DNA of 64,000 nucleotides from Endotrypanum monterogeii (taxonomy: Eukaryota; Euglenozoa; Kinetoplastea; Trypanosomatida; Trypanosomatidae): contig CM007314.1 of assembly GCA_000333855.2 (NCBI GenBank), positions 1,219,023 through 1,283,022 of the forward strand, read 5' to 3'. This document shows positions 33,928 to 44,312 of the stretch, piece after piece (within the stretch, counting starts at the first letter, position 1; each line of letters opens with the position of its first letter). The notes below the pieces were generated by a model. It was not told the DNA's origin. It saw nothing but the letters and a program-made list of their open reading frames with translations, and made no database searches. The position numbers were made by a program, and so were the translations under genes.

Positions 33928-35575
33928 GTGTATAATAATAAAAACAAGCAAGAAACTCTTTTTTTCTTTATGACGTAAAGGCCTAAATAGGGGGAACCTG
34001 AGGAAAGAAGAGTGAAGGAATCCAACTATAAAGTATCCCAAGAGGTTTGTATGTGTTCAAAAAGCGCGGTGCGGGTGTTACCTTGGCAAAATGCGGCACC
34101 CTCTGAAGCAAAAGTGAGCGCAAGTGGAACAACAACGAAAAAGAAAAAAACGGAAGTGAAAAAGGTACAGAGGGAACGATGCTCAGCGGAGTGAGCCAGA
34201 AAAAAAAAAAAAAGCTGCGCAAATATAACACGATGAAGACTCGATCCCTTATGCCCCTTGTGGCTTTACGTATTGTGAAAGTAAACGCTTAGTTGGTGTA
34301 AGCATCAGTTGTAAACAGACACAGCTTACCCATCTCTACCCCAACTCAGCGATCACAAACTCACGGAAAGAAGAAAGAAACGAGAAAAAGATTTTGCAAA
34401 AAAGTGTTACACGACGGATCTCGTGGAATTAATGGAGAAAAAATGAACAAAAAGTAAAGAAAAAAAAAAGGATGGCTGTAGCCGTCTGGGAATCTCGAGA
34501 GAAAGGGAAAAAAAAGAAGGCCTAAAACTCGGGAATGAAATGATGTTAGTGTTAATTATCTTGAAAGTGCGTGCGTGTGGTGCGTTTTTTGTTTGTTTCT
34601 GTAAGGTGGGAGTGTGGATCTCCTTGCAAGGACCGTGGAAGCGTTCAAAAGAAGACGCAAAATGACAAAGAAAGCAAGTAATGTTGAAAAAATAAAAATA
34701 AAAACAAAAGAGAGAAAACAGAAACGAAGAAAATAAAAGAAAGATACGAGATAAAAACCGAAAGGGAAACGGTGACGGTAGATAAGTTTTGTAGAGGGGA
34801 AAGAAAGTATCTAAGCCGCCACGCAAGAAATGAAATGAAGCCCACGGAACAAAGCAAAAAAATTAAGGGCACAGCTGATGGTTTCTGTCCTCTCTGTACG
34901 AAAAAGAGGGGAAGAGAGCGAAGTAAAAGAGAAAAATCGATGACGTGAACAAATGCATGCTGTACACGTGCATGTGTATTTGGGTGTTCGGGATTTGGTA
35001 TGTAGTAGGTGGCATTTCGAGCCCGTTTGTGTAATATAACACGCAAGAAGCAAATGAGTCAAATTTTTTTTTTTTTGCAGAAGCAATGTTGTGAAGAAAC
35101 GAGATGGAGATGAGGGAAACCAAATGGGTAAGTGAAGTTTGCGGTCATCCAAGATAGAAGCCGGCTAGAGAGAAGCAGGTGAGAACCCCCATGTGCTTTG
35201 CCACGGGGAATGGGGGGAGAAGGACATGGTATGATGTACGCTAGTCTCCTTCCAGAAAAAAAAACGACTGCGTTCGGCGAAAGGATAATGAGAGCAACAC
35301 GCATCCCTTGAGACCAAGGAGGAGAAAGTCACTATCAGAGCAGAAACACTCATGCGGGTAGCCTGTCTTTTACGTGGCATCCCCTGAAGCGTAAGGCCCT
35401 CCTCCCATTAGACCAGCAAAAGATCTTGACTCATTGAGTCCAAGACTCTACCGTGTTGCTTTATTTATTTTATTTATTTATTTTTTTTTGAGAAGATAAA
35501 CCGAAAAGAAAAATATCAAGTTAGCAAAAGCGTCATGTGTGACTCAAGTAACTGCTCCCTCCCCTTGTAAAGGGT
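33928..35575. other. Intergenic spacer, HMGR to eS26
   Basis: No supported gene. It is very A-rich on the plus strand (U-rich in the transcript), especially 34380-34780. On the minus strand a T/C tract ending CCTCAG (AG at 33999-33998) is the probable HMGR splice acceptor. Confidence 0.6.
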
Positions 35576-35911
35576 TTACTTGCCGGTCGGGCGGAACGGC
35601 ACCTTCTTCGTGTAGCGCGTCTTGCGCTCAACGACGGGGCGAGCACGCACAGTGCGGCTGTGGATAGCGCACGCAATGCAGAAGCGCTGCTTCATGTACA
35701 ACTTCGGCATCGGGAACTTAGCTCCGTACACCGGAGACGCCTCCGCCACATCGCGGGCTGAGGCGGCATCCAGCATGCGGCGCACCACAAAGCGGCCAAC
35801 AGCCTTGTCCTTCGGGGTCAGGCGACCGCAGTTGAAGCAGTGGACCGGCTTGACGCGACCGCGGCTGTGCGGGGGCTTCGAACGTCCGTGGTTGCGGCGC
35901 TTGGTCGTCAT
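35576..35911 (-). CDS. RPS26: 40S ribosomal protein eS26
   Basis: A 111-residue small-subunit ribosomal protein at the mRNA exit channel, near the 3' end of 18S rRNA. The N-terminus MTTKRRNHGR is typical of the family. Four zinc-binding cysteines are in place as HCFNCG (C25, C28) and FCIACA (C78, C81), and the tail is basic. Length fits (about 101-119 aa in eukaryotes). The start is the ATG at 35911, as the upstream in-frame GTG is not used in eukaryotes. Confidence 0.97.
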   Translation of the reverse strand: MTTKRRNHGRSKPPHSRGRVKPVHCFNCGRLTPKDKAVGRFVVRRMLDAASARDVAEASPVYGAKFPMPKLYMKQRFCIACAIHSRTVRARPVVERKTRYTKKVPFRPTGK

Positions 35912-36619
35912 GATGTCACACACAGCTTACTCTGTGTAATCGGGATAGAAAAGTCAGAGGCGTCGGCGCCGTAGCATTTTGATTAGGTGTGTGTGTGTGT
36001 GTGTGTGTGTGCGTACGGGCGCAATCACATTAAGTGAGAAGGCGAGAGCAATGGAGTGAGGGGAAAAAAAGATGTAAAGAGGAATTGAAAAGATGTGTAG
36101 TGAGGACATCATAGGGAAGCGGTCGAAAAGACGGGGCAGAGAGGGGGAGGGATCGATCCGCTGTTCAATGAGTGCAACAACGACGCAGATAGATCAGCTG
36201 GGTGTCTGCGTATACACACTTCCGCCTCCTCTTTTACACGGAGACGAGGAGGACAAGCAGTGGAGAAAAACGGCTGCCTTTTTCCTGTATGTTATTTTTT
36301 TTTTCAAGGAGATCCCACGCGGCGTCAAAGTTGATGTCTTGAGAACACCTCCAGGCACACAGAAAGTGCTGATACCTACCGTCCTCAGCACCTCACAGCC
36401 AGCTGAGTAACTAAGGAAACGAGGGGAAGAAAACACGCCAAAGTAGGCCAAAGGAGAGCCACTTGAAATACGGGAAAAATTGAGTTGACAACAAGAGTGT
36501 AGTAGGTACAGCAGCGCACCTTCCAAACCAGCGCGATTATTTTTTGACTGCTTGTGCTCCTGTGTTACTGCAGCTGCTTGCAGCGATGAGAAGCGCTCGT
36601 GCATGCAAGAAAAAGGACA
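35912..36619. other. Intergenic spacer
   Basis: No supported gene. It contains (GT)n at 35987-36011 near the eS26 start and short A/T runs. Confidence 0.6.
35987..36011. repeat. (GT)n microsatellite
   Basis: About 12 GT units, upstream of eS26 in transcript sense. Confidence 0.9.
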
Positions 36620-39274
36620 TTACAAGGGAGGTGGTGGCTGATGCTGATCAACAGTGGCATCTATTTTACCGTATGTGTCGCCCTCACCGAGGTATCTTAT
36701 TTTTGTGGAAGGAAACTTGACGCGCCTCCGTGGTGCGTCGCTTTCACCGGCAGCCACGCCCTGGGATTCGTTGTGCTGAGACACTGACACCGACGAAGGT
36801 GGCTGGGACGCTACAGAAGGCGGCGGCGGCAAGGCGGGCGCAGGGGCAGCATCGACTGTTTTCACCACTCCAGTGTCTGCGGGTGCCTTGAACAGCAGTG
36901 GTCCGCGTGCTGCTGGAGCTAACGAAATACTTGCCTCTCTCCCTAATGGCAGACAGCGACTCGTTGATGGGTTTAGGGTCACCTTGCTTCCAACTGCCTC
37001 GGCGGAAAGCATAGGGCCTTTGCTCGCTGAGAGATAAGGAAACGGTGGATGAAGCGGTGGCATCCGGGTGGGCTGGTTGTAGACGCTAGCGCGCACCCAT
37101 GTCGACACCGCTGCACGCTCCTCGCGCGCACGCTGCGCCTCCTTCGTCACCTCTAGCTGCTGGAAGCTGAAGGGATCAAAATCGGTCCCCGACTCCGCAG
37201 CCCGCATCATTGCTGCTAAGCACGGCTGACTGATTGGAGTGCGACCACACAAACGGATGTGACGCATGAGCCGCTGGTACAACTCTCCGACCTTGACAGC
37301 GTGTTCCTCCTGTGCCGCCTCAAGCTGGTTCGACATGGTATTGTTTTCCCGAAGAACTCGCGCAAGTGACGCTTGAAGGGACTCTACCTGGGAAGTGAGA
37401 TGGCGCTTATCAGCGTCGTTTGCAGCCCAGTTTGCCTGCACACGCACCTGCAACGCCGCCGCCTCCGCTTTACAACGCTGCACGTTTACTGCCAAGTCGT
37501 GGGCGATCACGTCGCCTTCGTTAGCAGCGTCTGCAAGCCCCTCTTCCACGCCCTGCGCCATGCCTTGCTCGTAAGCCTCGGCGGCAACCTTCTCCTTTGC
37601 AGCTTCGTACTGCCGATCACGCGCAGTCAACTCGGCAAGAAGATCCTGTTTGAGCTGCTTCAACTCAATTGCGGCCTGCTCTCGCTCTTGTCGGATAAGC
37701 TGAGAGTAGTGAGTACGGTCACTTTCTGTTTTTTCTTTGATCTGCTGCGTCAGTGACTCCTTGAGCTGCGTATCGTCTTGAAGACGACGCAATTCTTCCT
37801 GGAAGGATGACAGCTTTGACTCCAACAGTTTGCGCCTAGCCGCCTCTTCGTTATAGCTCTCTTGAAACGTCAGCAGCTTCTCCTCGTGCACCTGGTGGTC
37901 GCTTATAGCGACGTTGAGACGCATCTTCTCTTCTTTCAAGCGCACGTCGTTGGCGCGAAGAAGATTTTGGAGTGCGTGGAGGTGGCGGCTCGAATCCCCC
38001 ACCTCGTGCTCAAGGCGAACTATTCTAGTCTGCGTGTCGGCAAGCGCGCGATCTAATTCAATACGCTCACTGGCGCTGTCGTTGAGAGCAGCCTTTGCCT
38101 CATCGCCCAGGATTTTAGCGGTCTGGAGAATTTTGGCCAGACGGGTCTCCAGCTCACGATTGCGAGCTTCTGCCTCGCCGATGACAGCTCTTTTGTCCTC
38201 CAGGGTATTTTTCTTGATCTCGCTCTCGGCGAGAAGATGCTCAATGGAGTACTCGATTTGCACGCTTGTCAAGCTACGTGTCCCAGACTCACGCTCTTTA
38301 CGCTTCAAACTTGCACATATGGTGTCCAGCTCGCGTCGTGTGTCACGCAGCTGCTCGGTAAGAGTGAACACCTGATCACGCAGCCTGTCGACCAGAACAA
38401 ACTGATCCTTGCTAAAGCCGCTTGCCGCCATCGCCGCATGATCATCCACGAAACTGCTAGCAGCGGCAAAAGGTTGCGCTGGCAAGCCCCGAGGCGCCCC
38501 GCCATCATTTCCTTGCCAGCCCAGGAGAGCCTTTTCCTTGTCGCCATTCTGGATCTGTGATTTCGAGACAGCCTGCTGATCTTTTCGGCGAGCAACCTCG
38601 ACATAAAAGCACATGCTGACGCTTGGACCGCGCCCGCGCTTTGCCCGGGCCGGAATCACAACAAGGCGCTGACCTCCTTCTCTCATACCAACCGTCATTC
38701 CTTCGAAACCTCGCATTGATGTCGTCACGCATTGATGACTGGCAAGCGCTGTGAACTTCACCGCATCTTCATCCTCCTTCTCGATTAAGCTGCCGAGACG
38801 CGGTAGTGCGTCGCTAGGGTCATTTGACTGTACTACCCATGCACGGTAAAAGACCTTGACGAGGTCACCGGCGAACACCTGCTTCTTCTCCTTACCTTTC
38901 AAAACATCGCAAGTGAGGACGCTGTTTGTCGGTTCGCCTGCTGCACCAAACATAGCTACCGCTACTTGCGCAGAGAACTCAATAGCAGCATCCCCCGAAG
39001 AGAACTCCAAAGACCAGTAGTGGTTTTGCTCATCACGGAAAGTGATGTAAGACCCGTCTCGAGCGATATTGGCTCCCGCATCATTGCTCGGCAACACTGC
39101 GGCGGTGCAAATGTATCTGTTATCACGATAGCAGCCGATCTTGAAGGTGGTCTCGCTTCCCTTGGAGCCAATGAGCGCACAGCTCACTGGTCCATACTCG
39201 TCATACGATCCAACAGACTCCGAAAAAGAGTGTAAGACTACATTCACAACACATGTGAAGTCCACAGCCGACAT
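36620..39274 (-). CDS. FKBP15/WAFL-like protein: WH1-like and FKBP-like domains plus long coiled coil
   Basis: An 884-residue multidomain protein. Residues 5-110 resemble the WH1/PH-like domain of FKBP15 (WAFL), with the GSYITFRDEQNHYWSLEF-type strand pair at 74-91. Residues about 118-230 are an FKBP-type fold: VFAGDLVKVFYRAW (133-146) and the signature RGFEGMTVGMREGGQRLVVIP (188-208), ending CFYVEVARR. The FKBP12 active-site Trp is Phe here and the loop with the catalytic Tyr is shortened (AKRGRGPSV), so prolyl isomerase activity is doubtful. Residues about 285-710 are coiled coil; the C-terminal 150 are Pro/Ser/Ala-rich and end DQHQPPPPL. FKBP15 acts at the actin/endosome interface in animals (family knowledge); the same role here is inference. 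The start is the ATG at 39274; the upstream frame opens with TTG. Confidence 0.78.
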   Translation of the reverse strand: MSAVDFTCVVNVVLHSFSESVGSYDEYGPVSCALIGSKGSETTFKIGCYRDNRYICTAAVLPSNDAGANIARDGSYITFRDEQNHYWSLEFSSGDAAIEFSAQVAVAMFGAAGEPTNSVLTCDVLKGKEKKQVFAGDLVKVFYRAWVVQSNDPSDALPRLGSLIEKEDEDAVKFTALASHQCVTTSMRGFEGMTVGMREGGQRLVVIPARAKRGRGPSVSMCFYVEVARRKDQQAVSKSQIQNGDKEKALLGWQGNDGGAPRGLPAQPFAAASSFVDDHAAMAASGFSKDQFVLVDRLRDQVFTLTEQLRDTRRELDTICASLKRKERESGTRSLTSVQIEYSIEHLLAESEIKKNTLEDKRAVIGEAEARNRELETRLAKILQTAKILGDEAKAALNDSASERIELDRALADTQTRIVRLEHEVGDSSRHLHALQNLLRANDVRLKEEKMRLNVAISDHQVHEEKLLTFQESYNEEAARRKLLESKLSSFQEELRRLQDDTQLKESLTQQIKEKTESDRTHYSQLIRQEREQAAIELKQLKQDLLAELTARDRQYEAAKEKVAAEAYEQGMAQGVEEGLADAANEGDVIAHDLAVNVQRCKAEAAALQVRVQANWAANDADKRHLTSQVESLQASLARVLRENNTMSNQLEAAQEEHAVKVGELYQRLMRHIRLCGRTPISQPCLAAMMRAAESGTDFDPFSFQQLEVTKEAQRAREERAAVSTWVRASVYNQPTRMPPLHPPFPYLSASKGPMLSAEAVGSKVTLNPSTSRCLPLGREASISLAPAARGPLLFKAPADTGVVKTVDAAPAPALPPPPSVASQPPSSVSVSQHNESQGVAAGESDAPRRRVKFPSTKIRYLGEGDTYGKIDATVDQHQPPPPL

Positions 39275-39715
39275 TGGACCGTATGAAATCACTGGGAGAA
39301 AAAAAAACCAAACAGGTGCCAAAGAAATGTGGGAGCTGAACAGTGGAAACTGAAGACGAGCTGATTACTTCGACCGGAAAACGCGCATAATTAATCATCG
39401 TAATGAGAAAAAAACACATGCAGAAGCTATCCGAAGAGACGGTGGTGTCCCTTGAGAAAGTCAATACCGTACAGTGGCAGGAAAGGGAACTACCCTGACG
39501 ATGGAAAAAGCAAAGTATGTTCATCTCATAAACACCTAAGCCCACAGGAAATGCTTGTCTTTTAAGTCCAAGAGACCAGAAACTTCACCTTGGTTGACTT
39601 TCTTTTAATGTGAGTATGAAAATCGCTATAATGGCTGCCGCTGAAATAAAGGTAGATGATGGACGATCAGTTACCCAGGACACTGAGTCCGGAACCTTTG
39701 GCAATAAAAAAACCA
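39275..39715. other. Short intergenic spacer
   Basis: About 440 bp; nothing beyond UTR sequence is seen. Confidence 0.6.
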
Positions 39716-40954
39716 CTAAAGTGTCAGCCACTCTTCCTCGTTTACTGTTTTCTCTAGCTCGCAGTAGTCCACGTCCTGCGTATCAAGCTTCTTCTCGTAC
39801 AGTGAAATCCATGGTGCTGCTTTTTTCACTGACGACTGTGACATATTCAAAACGGCTTCTGTAAGACGACGAAGCGAGCTTGCATCTACGTAGTTCGGCG
39901 GCAGAAGAAGATTTCTGATACGCACTTTGTCCAACGGGATGCCTAAAACCAAGCTGCCGCGCCTTGCGATTCCCTCCAGCTGCTTAGCGTGTGGGACTTG
40001 CCGCTTGCGGAGCCAGTGATTCTCGGCCGCAATAGTGATCAAAAAAAGGTCACTCCCGCGAACATACAAAAAGTCGGGAAGTCCATAGACAGAGTCATCA
40101 TGCGCTATATGATTCTTGCTCTCTCCAAAATCAAATAATGTTTCTCTGCTCACACCCACATGCAAAAGAAGACGTCCTTTGGAAGTAAGTTCTTCGATTC
40201 CGTTTTTTGCAGCTATGCAGTGAACAAGAAAGCGGCTCAGTGAAGATCGGTAGCCAGATACCATATTAAGCCCTAAAAAATCATGAATTATGTCGATCTG
40301 TGGAAAACGTGTAACAATGTATGCCAGCAGCTCGCTAAAGGAATTCGAGTGGTCGATCGAGAATCTGCTCGTCAGTGGGTCTTGGACAATTATGTTGCTA
40401 AACGCTTCCTCAAATGTTCCTTGCATGCCCATGCTATAAATGCAACAGAGTCGCTCCAATAAGCGATGGTCTCTGGAGCCGTAACATTCCAGGCGTAGAA
40501 ATGCATCTCGAAGCTCTTTCGCTTTGTTTACCTCGCCTTTCCATCGAAGCTTGGAAGCCTCTTCCTGAAGCCAGGCACGGTTTTTTTCCCGCACACTCTC
40601 GGGCGAGATACCAGTCACGTCAGCCACTTTCTGAATATCTTGGAGCACGTTTTTCCGCTCCTCCACTCGATTCAGACACAGACTTTTCAGGACGTCCTGT
40701 TGCAGCATTACTTTTTCTCTTTCTACTGGGGGAAGAAGAGGTGGAACTCTAAACTCCCATTTATTCAAGCGCCACTTTGCAAGATAATCTTCTGTTTGCT
40801 CTAACAGAGTGAGGCCATCACTGACAGGCTTACCTCCATACTTTCTCAGCATGTCCTCGTGGCTGAGCGGATTGGCTCCATAAGTGGCATGCCAGCGCAC
40901 GGCACTGCTGATTCGCACTCTTTGTTTTCCAGCAAAGCTTAACTGCCCCCTCAT
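39716..40954 (-). CDS. Putative mitochondrial protein of unknown function, 412 aa
   Basis: Not recognised. The first 35 residues (MRGQLSFAGKQRVRISSAVRW...) are basic, Ser-rich and free of acids, typical of a mitochondrial leader. The middle (about 60-250) is helical. The C-terminal part has a pattern loosely like a PD-(D/E)XK nuclease core: LPDFLYVRG followed by a hydrophobic strand and LITIAAEN, but the K of the motif is not seen, so this is a guess. A frame extends to an ATG at 41041, but a T-run and the GGCTAG acceptor (AG at 40979-40978) lie between, so the spliced mRNA would begin with the ATG at 40954. Codons end in A/T more often than in distant genes. Confidence 0.82.
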   Translation of the reverse strand: MRGQLSFAGKQRVRISSAVRWHATYGANPLSHEDMLRKYGGKPVSDGLTLLEQTEDYLAKWRLNKWEFRVPPLLPPVEREKVMLQQDVLKSLCLNRVEERKNVLQDIQKVADVTGISPESVREKNRAWLQEEASKLRWKGEVNKAKELRDAFLRLECYGSRDHRLLERLCCIYSMGMQGTFEEAFSNIIVQDPLTSRFSIDHSNSFSELLAYIVTRFPQIDIIHDFLGLNMVSGYRSSLSRFLVHCIAAKNGIEELTSKGRLLLHVGVSRETLFDFGESKNHIAHDDSVYGLPDFLYVRGSDLFLITIAAENHWLRKRQVPHAKQLEGIARRGSLVLGIPLDKVRIRNLLLPPNYVDASSLRRLTEAVLNMSQSSVKKAAPWISLYEKKLDTQDVDYCELEKTVNEEEWLTL

Positions 40955-40977
40955 AGCGCAGTCTATCCTCTTCAATA

Positions 40978-41002
40978 CTAGCCACAGGTTACATGAAAAA
41001 AA
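40978..41002 (-). promoter_or_regulatory. Trans-splice signal that decides the start of the 412-aa protein
   Basis: On the minus strand a T7 tract (41002-40996) leads to the AG in GGCTAG (40979-40978), 24 bases before the ATG at 40954 and after the ATG at 41041. Confidence 0.6.
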
Positions 41003-41384
41003 GCTTACATACACAAAGATAAATATGTTGATGTAGTCCATAGCGTATATGCATATGTATAAATAAAATTATTTTTTAAATTAGTTTTTCATAGTGATAT
41101 TTATTCACATTCAGGAGAAGTAGGTAGATAAAAGTCAGTTTGAAAGATGTAATTCGTGGACAAAAAAGCGGGATAACCATCACCTCGTTCGCCTACATGA
41201 CTAGTGCATCTGATGCAAGGTAACTGTACGCATGCCCTGCTTAACAAAACATTTTCCAGAATAGACCGCCATCGATAGTTCCGCATAAGAGTGCTATTGG
41301 CATTTTTCTCAAAGGCCTCCTTCAGAAAACAACAGAAAATAAAAGCTAAGCTCATTGTGTTCTGTTGTTTTTGCAATTACTTTG

Positions 41385-41388
<4 letters not shown>

Positions 41389-41425
<37 letters not shown>
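41389..41425. repeat. (AT)n microsatellite
   Basis: About 18 AT units in an already AT-rich spacer. Confidence 0.9.
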
Positions 41426-41426
<1 letters not shown>

Positions 41427-41732
41427 GAGTGTGATATATTTATATAAATATATATACCTACAATTTTTCAAAATGTATCTATACGTGAATAGACGTGAAC
41501 ATAAATATTTCGTCGCTACTATAATACAATTTACACGAAATAAAATGGCACATCTGGCTCTACTACCGGTAACAGAATATATCCTAGAAAGACTCGATGA
41601 AAGGAAACTCCCAAGCGCCTGTAAATAAAATTTCCTTTTATCCTACTGAAAAAAAAAAAGCACAGCAGAAAAATAAGCGAAGTGTACTAGCGGTACTGTC
41701 TGACAAAACGAAAAAACAGTGCTTGTCAAAGC

Positions 41733-42158
41733 TCAGAAAGACTCCTTCGAATGAATATGGCGAAGCCACTCCGCATCAAGGGTGCTACCGCCCCATTCAA
41801 GATAGTGGTTGTCCATCGGCGAGTGCATCATTGCGTCAAGATATGGCTTTTCTCCATATTCGCCAAAAGCGTTGGCTGCAAAAAATTTCGGTAGCCCAAA
41901 CGGGAAAATAAAATAGCATGGGAAAAACCACATTAAAAGACGGCGAAACATCTCCCACGTAGTTTCGTAGCGGCGATTGTCACGGTCGATCCAAAGCTCT
42001 TGACGACCAAAGCCCCAAAACATCCAAAAGTTTAAGTGGTACTGATGAAAAACAGATGTGTTTGGAGCTTCACGTGGATAGTTAAATGGGTACTTGGCCT
42101 CGTTATGCATTTCAAACTCCTGATAACGATACAGCTTCGTAGCTGAGCGGCGAAACAT
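41733..42158 (-). CDS. Small probable mitochondrial membrane protein, 141 aa
   Basis: Not recognised by name. The N-terminus MFRRSATKLYRY is basic and acid-free like a mitochondrial leader. One hydrophobic, aromatic segment (about 76-92: LLMWFFPCYFIFPFGLP) could cross a membrane. The remainder is Trp/Tyr/His-rich. Small single-pass proteins of this kind are usual as kinetoplastid-specific subunits of respiratory complexes or ATP synthase (family knowledge); assignment to one is inference. The minus strand has CCTTTTTTTTTTC followed by AAAG about 15 bases before the ATG at 42158, a good splice signal. It is neighbour to another small protein with a similar N-terminus. Confidence 0.82.
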   Translation of the reverse strand: MFRRSATKLYRYQEFEMHNEAKYPFNYPREAPNTSVFHQYHLNFWMFWGFGRQELWIDRDNRRYETTWEMFRRLLMWFFPCYFIFPFGLPKFFAANAFGEYGEKPYLDAMMHSPMDNHYLEWGGSTLDAEWLRHIHSKESF

Positions 42159-42624
42159 TTTTGTACACCTTTGAAAAAAAAAAGGTGTGCAGTATATTTT
42201 ACATAGCGTTTGATTATTTCTCAGCTGACGATATAATCATGTGAAGGATCAGCTTATGGAATACCTTATAACACAACAACAGGGAGTAATAGAGAAAAAG
42301 CTTGAGTTTGAAGAATGCACTGTCGTACATGATCATCTACATAGGAGTTTGCGGAGCAGGTACGCCTGCAGATGGCTTAACATAATTATGTCTGCTACCG
42401 GACAAGCTCTCTCTCTGTATATATATATATATATATACAAATAAATATATCTGAAAACGAGAAAACTATCGGATTATAGCAGAACACTGTCGTTTTGCTA
42501 CAACGCAGTTTTTTTTTTTTTTGCCCTGTAGACAGTTGCTCTAATATATTTCTTTCTTTCATCACAATAAAATTCAGTAAACAGTTTTGTGAAGTTGTTC
42601 GTAAAATTTAGATTGGTTGTGAAC
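42159..42624. other. Short AT-rich spacer
   Basis: UTR-like sequence with (TA)n at 42417-42437; no gene is seen. Confidence 0.6.
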
Positions 42625-42912
42625 TTAGCGATCTTCGTCATCGGCATCGAAAATGCCCTCACCGAGTTTCCACCACGCGAGCGTGTAGTACATGTGAAGA
42701 TCGTGGTGCTTCTCTGTTTCATTGAGGTCGCTCCATCCTTCGCCCGCCACAGGCCAGTGATACATTGAACGATAGGTGGAAAAATACCAAGGGATGTTCT
42801 TGTCCAGCTTCTTGACGAACCCAGGCTCCTTCATACCGTGCGGAAACTCACCTCTTGTGGTGAGTTCCAGATTGGCATACTTCATGAGGCAACGACTTGA
42901 CTTTCGAAACAT
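42625..42912 (-). CDS. Small probable mitochondrial protein, 95 aa
   Basis: Not recognised. The start MFRKSSRCLMKYANLEL resembles MFRRSATKLYRYQEFEM of the next gene downstream, with the same basic leader type. It is rich in Trp and Tyr and has an acidic end (DADDEDR). There is no clear membrane segment. A minus-strand T-run (ATGTTTTTTTCTTGG) with an AG about 30 bases before the ATG at 42912 supports expression. It is the first supported gene of the leftward unit, next to the strand-switch region. A soluble respiratory-complex or mitoribosome component is plausible but unproven. Confidence 0.78.
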   Translation of the reverse strand: MFRKSSRCLMKYANLELTTRGEFPHGMKEPGFVKKLDKNIPWYFSTYRSMYHWPVAGEGWSDLNETEKHHDLHMYYTLAWWKLGEGIFDADDEDR

Positions 42913-43260
42913 AGAGTAAAAGCCTACCTACTTGTTTGAGCTAAAGTACAGCCAAGAAAAAAACATAAAGATGAAACACAAAAAAGAGATGATGGAATGG
43001 TGAGGTTCAACTAGAGAAGTAGCCGCAGGGAACACTGCGATGAAAGTAAAGCTCCTTTCCTTTCCGGAGACTCTGCATTTCTTCAGTTTAGAAAAAAGAC
43101 CCTCTGGTAGGCGCCAGATGTATTGTCCAAAACTTTGACGGTCATTAGAGGGAATGTGAAGCACACCTAAAGCCACAAATCGGTTTTCTCCATACGTCAC
43201 TTCATGTTAGCCAAATTGTGTAATATATAAAGCAATTTCAAGAAAAGCGTACATGGATGT

Positions 43261-43270
43261 GGGGGGGGGG
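43261..43270 (+). promoter_or_regulatory. Poly-G tract at the strand switch
   Basis: Ten consecutive G on the plus strand, about 350 bp from the first leftward gene. G-runs have been reported at Pol II start regions in T. brucei. Confidence 0.5.
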
Positions 43271-43764
43271 TTAACGCTAGCACCTATCGATAGTGCACCC
43301 AATCAACGCCTCCTACCCTACTATCTATGTCATGAAAAGTGGAACGTGAATACAAGATGGGTTCTAGGGTCGCAGCTTGAATGGTGCTAAATACGGGCTC
43401 AGTAGCTCCTACATAGGAACCCCGCTTTCTCTCACCCACGATGACTCTGCAACAGGCGAACAACCCCGCCGAGTTTCACACTGGACTATGTTGACCCCCC
43501 TTTTTTCTCAGACGATAGCGTCAACGTCTGTGCGAGTTCCCCCGGAACGGTAGGAGGTAGAGATATGCAAACTAAAAGTCCAAGAAAACAAGCAGCTTAC
43601 TCATATGTGAAACAAATCTCTGACACATATCCGGCTGCGAGAGTACCTTGGAATACACTGTAGAACAGGTCAGTCGCCATGCAATGTTTTGGTCTCCTAG
43701 GTTGCCTACTCCCTGTTAGCAGGTGAAAAAAAAGCGTACTTTGCCAAATCCCCTACTCTTTTTT

Positions 43765-43782
43765 GGGGGGTGGGGGGGGGGG
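43765..43782 (+). promoter_or_regulatory. Poly-G tract at the strand switch (G6-T-G11)
   Basis: Six G, one T and eleven G in a row on the plus strand, directly after a T-run. It could form a G-quadruplex or exclude nucleosomes. Confidence 0.5.
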
Positions 43783-44312
43783 ATTTGTCTCGCCATTTCC
43801 AAAAAAACGACAAACATCCCTCTCTGCAAAGAAACTAGGCCATGCCCTTGTTTTGTATATGAGGAGAATACGTCAACACCTGTATACTATTTTAACTCTT
43901 CATTTCCATCTTACAGATGGTTAATGTGACGGCTTTAGTAAGTCAGAAATGACTTTTTCAAAACAGATGTTCGAACAGAACCATAAGAGACATTTTTCTC
44001 TTAATAAAAGGCGCTGATTATTGTGTACATACGTAAGTTTGCTGCGGCGAGTTTTTAATAAAAAACGCTCCGTCTACCCCGACTACAGAATGTTTTTACC
44101 AGGCATCCAATCTTATCACCAGTTTACCACATACAGACGCAAAGAAGATCGAAAAGGCAGAGAACCTGGCTTTGTAAAAGTTAACTATTGGTCACTATGT
44201 TTTCTACGGCTTGTTTGGTTGAGATTCATTCGGAGAAATGAATATCCGTGTTGCCAATCATTACGGCAACCGGATGCTCTCTACAGTATTCTTATAACAG
44301 GATCCTCTCTTC

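Larger units (their letters stand above)
40955..41732. other. AT-rich spacer
   Basis: No supported gene. It holds a long (AT)n at 41389-41425 and AT-rich flanks. An 84-codon minus frame (41101-41355) lacks an upstream pyrimidine tract and was not called. Confidence 0.55.

Noticed and set aside
41101..41355. An 84-codon minus-strand frame with a possible CxxC pair
   Set aside because: The bases before its ATG are purine-rich on the transcript strand, with no splicing tract; expression is doubtful.
42928..43200. A 90-codon minus-strand frame upstream of the 95-aa gene
   Set aside because: It opens with GTG, contains no ATG and covers the likely 5' leader of the 95-aa gene.
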